Positions 56,462 to 64,000 of a stretch of DNA of 64,000 bases are shown piece by piece. The translations under genes and the position numbers were made by a program. Below the pieces are notes generated by a model that was not told the origin of the DNA, did no database searches, and saw only the letters and a program-made list of their open reading frames with translations. The stretch is from Watersipora subatra (taxonomy: Eukaryota; Bryozoa; Gymnolaemata; Cheilostomatida; Watersiporidae): NCBI RefSeq assembly GCF_963576615.1, contig NC_088708.1, forward strand, positions 48,905,196 through 48,969,195. Direction: 5' to 3'. Every line of letters starts with the position of its first letter. Position 1 is the first letter of the stretch.

Positions 56462-56837
56462 GTAATATGTAGAAATTAATGTATTGGAACAATTTGCAAA
56501 TTTTTTTTATTTTATTTTAGAGATAATCAATAATTTTAGTTTATTTTCTTAATAATTATTAAAATTCGCATGATCAATTTATTCAAAATTAAATAAACTA
56601 TTTTAAATAAACCGGAAATTATGTATGATGCAGGGACAATCATATAATACATTTTGCAAAAAAAATAATATCATGATGACCTATTTACTTCCTGGTAGGA
56701 CAAGTGTGAGATAGTAAGTTGAACAATTGCATCACAGCACATTATTATCTACACTTTATATAGGTCATACACAACTTGAAGTGCCCCATCAACAAGAAAT
56801 AAATCACAGCCATGAGATGGAAGCAGTTTGAAAGAGC

Positions 56838-57245
56838 AGGTCGGTGTTATAAATCAAGAAGCAGATTCAAGGCAGGTTAATGGTACAGATCAAGGAGAAG
56901 ATCCAGGTCAGGTAGATGCTATAAATCAAAGACCAGATCTAGTCACCGGTATAGATCAAGGAGCGGATCCAGGGCAGGCGCTATAGATCAAAAAACAATT
57001 CCAGGGCAGGTATATGATATAGATCAAAGAGCAGATCCAGGACAGGTCAATGGTATAGATCAAGGAGCAGATCCGGGTCAGGTTGAGACGATAGATCAAG
57101 GAGCATATCCAGGTCAAGTCAACGGTATAGATCAAGGAGCAGATCTAGGGCAGGTAAACGCTATAGATCAAAGAGTAGATCCATGTCAGGTCGACACTAT
57201 AGATCAAGGAGCAGATCTAGGTCAGGTCAATGCTATAGATCTAGG
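56838..57245 (+). repeat. 36-bp tandem repeat with RS-like coding sense
   Basis: About ten units of roughly 36 bp with the core ATAGATCAAGGAGCAGATCCAGGTCAGG in part. In one plus-strand frame the first units read YRSRSRSRSG-like 12-residue repeats, as in SR proteins. A 4-bp deletion near 56973 shifts the frame, after which the repeat reads IDQGADPGQVNG. Either a minisatellite or a decayed low-complexity exon. Confidence 0.7.
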
Positions 57246-57477
57246 AGTGAAAGTACACCACATAGAAGGTATACATTTCTTTAATGACATCACAAATTTG
57301 AGCCATAAAAGTGTTAACAAATTGTATATAAAAACAGGACCTACAGCACATTTTACACATTGATTTTTAAGCTGGGGATAAAAATGTGTTAATAAAGTTC
57401 TTAAACATATCTCTTTTATAACTATTAATACTAATAGCACAGCATACAATATGGTAATATCATATTGTTGATAGCAG

Positions 57478-57552
57478 GTCAAATTCCTCGTCATCAATAA
57501 TGCATCTTGATCCAGGACCTGATGACTTCAACAACAGTGACACTGATGATAG
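57478..57552 (+). CDS. Possible exon with GC donor
   Basis: Acceptor ATAGCAG. It encodes SNSSSSIMHLDPGPDDFNNS and a DTDD end, followed by GCAAGT, an acceptable GC-type donor. It would continue the RS-like sequence in frame. Weak support. Confidence 0.25.
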
Positions 57553-58311
57553 GCAAGTCTAAATAACTATAATTATTATTAGCAATAACCAGTAAAATAA
57601 ATATCCCAAAAAACTTCTATAGCTTCTTTATTATATCATCATTACAATAATAAGTGATTTTCATACACTGACTATACGATAATGTCTGTGGGATTCATGC
57701 ATAAAAGAAAACGCAAATTTGATGTCTAAAGGCCCAAAATTTTTAGATCGATTCAAACTATGAAATTATTGATTGAGATAGAAAATCGATTGAGATGAAC
57801 ATCTATGTAGTCGTGTTATGAGGCGGTACCAAAAACATCGGTAGGAAATCAATGGAGAATCAATCTACGAAAAATGGGATGTGGTGAACGTTGCTGTTAC
57901 AATTGTATTGATATTGGCCTCATGCGACTGCACTGATGTCTTGGCTTTGGCCCACATCAACTAACAGATCGATTGTATGGATTTTTCGCCAACACAGTAA
58001 TAATAAAAGGAAGCATTTGTGCATTTTGACTCAAATCGTTTTGCTTACTGCAAATAGAGAATTTAATAAAATCCTTTATATGACAGTAAAAACTCGATTC
58101 AATTCTTAGTGGTAGGATGCTTGGAGTCAATACAATTCTACCTTAAGTAGAAGATACCGGAGAATAGATTCAATTCATTTGTGAGATGAGCTCCAAGAAA
58201 TGTGCCTTAAGGGTTGCTCGAGCAAACATGCTAACTCCAGTGCCTATCTCTGATAACTAGCTATAAAAAGGTGAGTAGAAATACAAAATACATTTTTTCT
58301 TCCGCCATGAG

Positions 58312-58370
58312 CAATTCACCAAATCAGCCAATCATATATGTAGATCCAGATATGGGTCCATTTTTATACG
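58312..58370 (+). CDS. Possible exon following 57478-57552
   Basis: A pyrimidine-rich acceptor ending CATGAG and donor GTGGGT, with matching phase 2. It encodes NSPNQPIIYVDPDMGPFLY. No family recognised. Confidence 0.22.
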
Positions 58371-60813
58371 GTGGGTATTCGCTTGTATCAATAGCAGTTA
58401 GGTATTTAGTCAGTTTTCATTTTTGCTCAGTGAGAGGCTGTTGTTATTACTAGTAGTAGCAGTGAGTATTTTATATCTCTACCTAAATTGATTCTCACCG
58501 CTAGCTATCATGGATTTCATAGTTAATTACAATCCAGTATCACATCCTAATAAGCTTATATGCCTTACTAAAGAAAGAAAGCATAGAATCTGATGCTTTT
58601 GTGAGCTATGGGGCACTATTTACAAACAACCTGCAAGGTTTGTTGCAAATTAAACCATAGCAACAATGTTGATTCATCCAAATACAAAAGAGTGAATGAG
58701 GTTTGCTAGTGAGCCAAAATATCAATCAAAGTGCTTCTCACACTGCAAGGAATCTTATACTACTTGAAGAAACCAAGGTGAGAAAATAGCGAACTCATTT
58801 ACTCCATCCTTCAATGAATAATCAAATGATTAATCAATTAGGAAGTAAACGCCTTATTTCATTGAAAATTCTGCATTATCTTACCAAATCATCCATCTGC
58901 CACAACCATGCACTATGTTGTATGAGAGTGTGTACTGTAGGCAACTGTATGATATGAATATAACCACTATAGGTAGGCCACTGGAAGTAGCTAAGTTGGG
59001 AATGATTCAACCACGATAACACCACTGCGAAGGAGCTTTATAGCGAAGGAAGTCTACTATTATTGCTCCTGTAAAAAGGACAACTGTCGCATAGTGTATA
59101 TGCAAACTGTTCCCCCCACAATTGAAAGCAGTAACTTGAGCTAACGATATTGTGTTGATAAGCCGTATAAAGCGAAATTGAATCTTTCACAAGCCTTTTT
59201 CACATGAAAAACTGTCTAATGTTTTGTCTTTGAGGAAGTATATAGTACATCTATTTTGCGTGTTTTATTCAGATATGATAGTAAGTTCTATACCTAATCC
59301 ATTAGCCTTTTTATAGGTTGTATGCAGTTGAAAATGTGAAATTATTTACACCATTTTTGTAGGCATTTCCAGGTGAAATGGAGTGCACCTTCTAAATGAT
59401 ACCTATATTTTAATAAGGAGCACGAGTAAATTTCTCAGCAATAATCTTCTCCATGAAGACAATTTGCCTAAAAAAAATCTGGCTTACGTACTATTCTATA
59501 CAGCCAATAGAGTCCCAAAATTGTTATGCAACAAGATATGTTATCTAATTAAAACATCTAATTTCATTGAAAGGTTGCAAAACACCAGGACCACCAAAGG
59601 GATATGAATGATACTACTGGCAAGATAAAGACGATGGGTCCAGATGGTTGTGGTAATGGTCATGATGAGAAGATCAACCATATTGTTGACATTCGTCTGA
59701 AAACGCTCTATAAGCAAAATAAATAGCATGTCCTGTTTAACATTGCAGGAGCCAAAAATTTGCTGTAGATACAAATTAGTGTCAAATAGCAGAGTGCCAT
59801 GATGGTTGTTTATTATGAATGAATGGCATTGGTGATTATGTAAGACCGATAGATGAAGGGCTACCAAAAGTGTTCAATCTCTATCTTGTACAGGCAATTA
59901 CATACATTGTACATGGGTGAAGTGCTAATGTAGTGAGTAACCATGGCTGCCTCTAGACACAATGGTTAAAATGTCTTACAATTATCCTGATCGTTTGACC
60001 ATCCATTTCACGCGTTCCCTATAATTCCCAATTACTCAACATCTGCTGGTTTGCTCTTGAATTTTTCAATTACAGAGATTTATTGAGTCACAAATAGTTT
60101 TTCTACATGTTGTTTTCTCCATTACACTTTTACCATATAGTTTGTGAAGGTTTGAATGGTGTAACTTATATGATAAATTCACTAATCTGTATTGTTATGT
60201 AATCCATTCAACCCTACTCAAACAACTTATTGGCTGATGCATTTTTGACAGAATTCTAAAATTTGTGCTTGGGAAAGATTTATCCAGCACACGCATTGGA
60301 CGTTAAGAGATCTGACTAGAATACTAAAAAAACGTGGCAAGTTATAAGACTGCAACAGAGTTCATGAGACATATGTAGTTGCAGATATATAGGCCATGTG
60401 GGTACAGCAACAAAATCTAATCAAAGGCAGACAGTAGTTTGATGTATAGTTTATTATCTATATATATGATATGGAATAGTAGGCCTAAGGAATTATAATC
60501 TATATCATTGATACATTGTATATTGCAATACACGCCAACCAATAATAAGTCAGCTTGTCTTTGCAGATGTGTAATTAAATGAATAGTATGAAGAGTTTTC
60601 AATGTAGCGATGCATTTTATGATTAATTAATCATTTGATTATTTATTAAATGATGAAATACATGTAGAGTTTGCGAATTTTTGGTATTAGTTGCTTGACA
60701 TTCCCTGCAGCTCAAGAAGCTCCTTGATATTTCAGTTCACAAGTAAATGTCGCCCAGCATTCAGTAAAGTATTTACAGGAGACGAGCAGTTCGAGTTATT
60801 AAGGTGACCTTAA
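58371..60813. other. Region without recognised gene
   Basis: About 2.4 kb of AT-rich sequence. Open frames at 59383-59607 (plus) and 59541-59867 (minus) overlap, lack splice context and resemble nothing I know. Confidence 0.5.
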
Positions 60814-61016
60814 CTATTTTTCAATGGACATCTCAGACTCTTTATAGATACAGCTCAATAGCTCACAAAAACGTTCGATTACCGGCTTGGTTTCATTAGC
60901 AAAGCTTATCAGCTCACTAAAATATAGCACTATGTTATAATGAAGTAAGCATTCTACTATAGTTAGCAGCGGGAACCTATTCAAGTACAAATATAAAATT
61001 TCTACAGAAATTACCT
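60814..61016 (-). CDS. Possible terminal exon of an unrecognised gene
   Basis: On the minus strand, acceptor AATTGCAG is followed by 66 codons without stop, ending TAG at 60814-60816. The protein is helical and leucine-rich at first (LNRFPLLTIVECLLHYNIVL), then ELISFANETKPVIERFCELL. It looks more protein-like than other frames here, but no upstream exon was found. Confidence 0.3.
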
Positions 61017-62285
61017 GCAATTAAGGTACAAACTTCAACGACAGTTTCTACCCGTGAGATATCGGAAACAGAACAAGTACCTAACTGATATCGTTGGGCC
61101 CAAATAGCCGCCGTATTAAAAAAAAAAGATTTTTTGGCCTATAAAGCTGATTGGTTAACATGGGTAATTACGCATAGCGTAAGAAAAAAGCTGTGTATGT
61201 ATTTCTACTCACCCTTTAGATGGCTAATTATTGCTGCTTAATGATGGTATCATTGGTAGTTAAAAATAAAAAAGTAAAGGATGCTCCAGTCTACATGTTA
61301 AATCTAAACGCTGTTATACTCCATAACCTTGCCTCTTTCGTAAAAAGTGACACCCAATGCCTTGTGGCACCATATCAGACTATATGAGCCTCGATCCATC
61401 GCAAGCCCGGTTCAGATGACGGCTTCTTGGTTCTCAAACGGTAGAGTTAGCCAGCATAATGCACCTCAAAAGTGCCATAGAGCAAAATAATTATGCATAT
61501 GAAATAAAAAGCCTGGAACCTTTTTACAAGATAATATGTTATGCACTTATGCTGGCAGTTCACATACACGAATATCTTACAACACGTGTTGCGCATTATT
61601 GAAAGTACATGCACGTCTATTTTTATTTTGTATTCTGACGCACTTTTGGACTCCGAAAACATTTGTAACAAAGTTTTATAGAGGCTCATTGCTATGATTC
61701 AGATGTTTTGTGTTTTTGTATGCACTTGAAGTGTACACGATATGCAGATGGTTACGATCGCATTTATTGACCGAAAAAACAGATAATTGTAATGGCGTTT
61801 AAACCTCGCACATATAATGATATATATCACGTGACTTTCGTTAGAATATAGCATAGTCTTTAAACACAAAGAGCATCATAACTCTTTGGACACAACATCC
61901 CTCCAAGACTTTAGATGGTGAAAGACAATACAAAACAAAAAGTACTTAGTTGTCCTTTAGTTATGTACTCACAATAAAACAAGACAACTACTAACTGGAG
62001 CAGTCTAAATTTTATGTGGACAAAATACATGAAATGCACCGAGTAAATGAAAATATAAAACAAGACAAGTACCCCAGCAGTTTGTAGCTAATACGTTTGG
62101 AAATCATCAAACCTTGAGGGTCGCTTATGATCCCGAGAACTACACCTACGACTGGAAAGGCCATCCTTCATAATAACACTAGACCTAGATTGCCCGCTTG
62201 GTACCTGTGCTACACTTTTATTTACTTGTTGGCTGTTGTCAGAAAAACTAGGAGATACAAGCTGCTTTGCATAAGATGTATTTCG
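61017..62285. other. Intergenic, nothing recognised
   Basis: About 1.3 kb. No exon, RNA gene or repeat supported. Confidence 0.5.
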
Positions 62286-63240
62286 TCAAACCAAAGAACC
62301 ATTTGGAATCGCACAAGCCATATCATAACCTTGAAGCCTAACAACTGTATGCTCTTCTCGTCCATAGTTGGTGTCTAACTTCCCCTTGCTCTCCTCTTTC
62401 ATAACCCCCTTATTTCCCACTCCAAACTCGGTCTCTCTAGTGCCCCTATCGGCATAGCTTTTCATTCTTTCCTTATATTGACCATCACAGTCTCTAGCCT
62501 CACTGTCTATACCACGAACAACATCGCTGTACATGATCACTTTGTTCTCATTTCTTTTCCAAACATCAAGGAAAAAGGTGTCATTACTGTTGCTGAATGC
62601 TCAACTTGTAAGCAATAGCGAATTCGCGCACAGCTTTCTCAAGATCTTTGCCCTCATTCTTCACAACTTTGAGAACCTTAAAAAAGGTTCGGTTCATGCG
62701 TTCAACTTCTCCATCGGCTTGGAGCCACAAAAGTGTAGTGGATACACATTGCACCCCACACTGCTTCAAGTATCCTTGAAATTTGCCTGAGACAAACTGA
62801 AGACCATTGTCTGAGCGAAGCAACTTCGACTACCCATACAGTGAAAACTCATTTTCTAAAAAAATAACAACTTTCTCCACCGTAGTATTTTTCAGAAAAA
62901 AACATTAAAGATTCTACCAAAATAATCGATTAGAACCAAAACAGGATGACCATCCGGTAGAGGACCCAATAAATCAATGGCACAAAACTTCTAGGGACCA
63001 TTTGGCATTTGGGTGGGATTGATTGGTACAGGAAGATCACTATTACGATCTGACATGAAGTGCACTCTCTACAGAACAATTCAGCCTCCTTATCAACACC
63101 CGGTGACCCGACTTTCAGGCGCCATTGTTGTTTTATCTTCACAATTTCTCGGTGCCCTTTATGAGCTAAAAAAGAACTCTGTCGCAGTGGCACCGGAACG
63201 AAAATATGGTTGCCGCGGTGTGGAGACTTTTGTCCCGCTT
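62286..63240 (-). pseudogene. Ty3/gypsy retrotransposon integrase relic
   Basis: The minus strand holds three frame-shifted pieces of a gypsy pol. First is the H2C2 zinc-binding region (63193-62930; LAHKGHREIVKIKQ and CRECTSC). Next is the integrase core end (62823-62584; RSDNGLQFVSG with a catalytic Asp, and ADGEVERMNRTF with the catalytic Glu). Last is the region after the core (62540-62286; YKERMKSYADRGTRET). At least two frame breaks and several internal stops separate them, and the first catalytic Asp region is in another frame. No LTRs, protease or reverse transcriptase seen in the window. An inactive copy. Confidence 0.85.
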
Positions 63241-64000
63241 ATAAAACTTGAGGTTGCTTTAAAAAAGTTTGAATTCACTGCTAATCTTTATTGTACTAAG
63301 ATTACCGTGAAGTCTGTAAAACACACTTCTCATAAGCAAAAAGATTACATAACACTAATTCAAATTAATTGATAAGGACATGAGATGTACTGGCATAGCA
63401 AAAGGGATATAATATTAGCATAATAACATGAATATAATAAAGCACAACACTTCATATGTAACACTGTAGAGGTTACATGTAGTCATGAAGATAATGTTGG
63501 TTGCTGCATAATCTCTGTTCATTATTGCTAGAATAAACTGAGTTACTATTAAACGTATATCTTTCCAACAATTAAAAATATTACAAAAGAGCAGACAAGC
63601 TAAATTCAACTAACTGACCGTCTATCTCCTTATTACAACCTTTGTTGATAATATGAATGAACAATCATGTTCTGTGTAAAAACTATATTCACGGTTGCCA
63701 GTACCAAGTGGCCAGTAAGAAGACTTCTAACTGACTGTTTATGAAGGTGACTGACTTATTAGAATTTGAAACATAAAAAAATAGATGAGCAGAAAGGTCC
63801 CAGGATTGGTCTAACATTCCATGACGCAACCTGACAGTTCAATCCAGCAGCAAAACACCAAAACACTAGCACCAAAACACGCAGCAGGTTGCAGCAAAAA
63901 CGTATAGAATTTCACACTGACTGACTCAGAGAGACTAACAAAGAGGGTTTGCCTTATTCAAGTGCTTGTAGCTGGTTAATAGTTTCAAGTCTGGTCACTT
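63241..64000. other. Right end, nothing recognised
   Basis: About 760 bp. If the retrotransposon relic continued upstream, reverse transcriptase sequence would be expected here on the minus strand, but none is recognisable. Confidence 0.5.

Noticed and set aside
59383..59867. Overlapping plus- and minus-strand frames of 74 and 108 codons
   Set aside because: No splice context, no family resemblance and opposite-strand overlap; likely chance.

Overview
This is animal nuclear DNA. Coding sequence is split into short exons with GT-AG introns, and the intergenic and intronic DNA is AT-rich and full of repeats. The genes recognised (a netrin receptor UNC5 and a SAAL1 homologue) fix it as a bilaterian. 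The divergence from vertebrate proteins and the tRNA-derived repeats suggest an invertebrate, possibly a lophotrochozoan, but the sequence alone does not settle the phylum. There are no operons, CRISPR arrays or rRNA genes, and I found no intact tRNA gene.

Layout. (1) About 2767-21683, plus strand: 18 exons of an UNC5-type netrin receptor. It has two Ig domains, two thrombospondin type 1 repeats, a membrane span, ZU5, UPA and death domains, and a stop codon. Splice phases agree across all 18 exons (939 residues). The signal-peptide exon is not seen and probably lies left of the window. (2) 23007-31648, minus strand, tail to tail with UNC5: a five-exon gene for a 368-residue cysteine-rich secreted protein. 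It has a signal peptide, EB/EGF-like cysteine modules and a hydrophobic C-terminus that suggests a GPI anchor. I do not recognise the family. (3) 32341-51426, minus strand: a complete ten-exon SAAL1 (armadillo-like) gene of 496 residues. Its introns carry three tandem arrays (16-bp, 37-bp and 65-bp units), two long foldback elements, a perfect 27-bp hairpin and many dispersed repeats. (4) 51.4-64 kb: mostly mobile-element debris. It holds a 1.4-kb terminal-inverted-repeat element, a TA/CA microsatellite, a 688-bp hAT element with target-site duplication and a frameshifted transposase end, a 36-bp RS-like repeat with possible exons, one possible terminal exon on the minus strand, and a broken Ty3/gypsy integrase.

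The genes do not form a pathway: an axon-guidance or dependence receptor, an orphan surface or secreted protein and a cytosolic or nuclear armadillo protein are simply neighbours. The most unusual content is structural: a TTAGGG-containing array inside UNC5, a minisatellite that is open in every frame of the SAAL1 sense strand, a palindromic transposon inserted in a related tandem array, a hairpin sitting on a transposase stop codon, and a recurrent module that joins a GTCTGTCTGTCC box to an antisense tRNA-like promoter.
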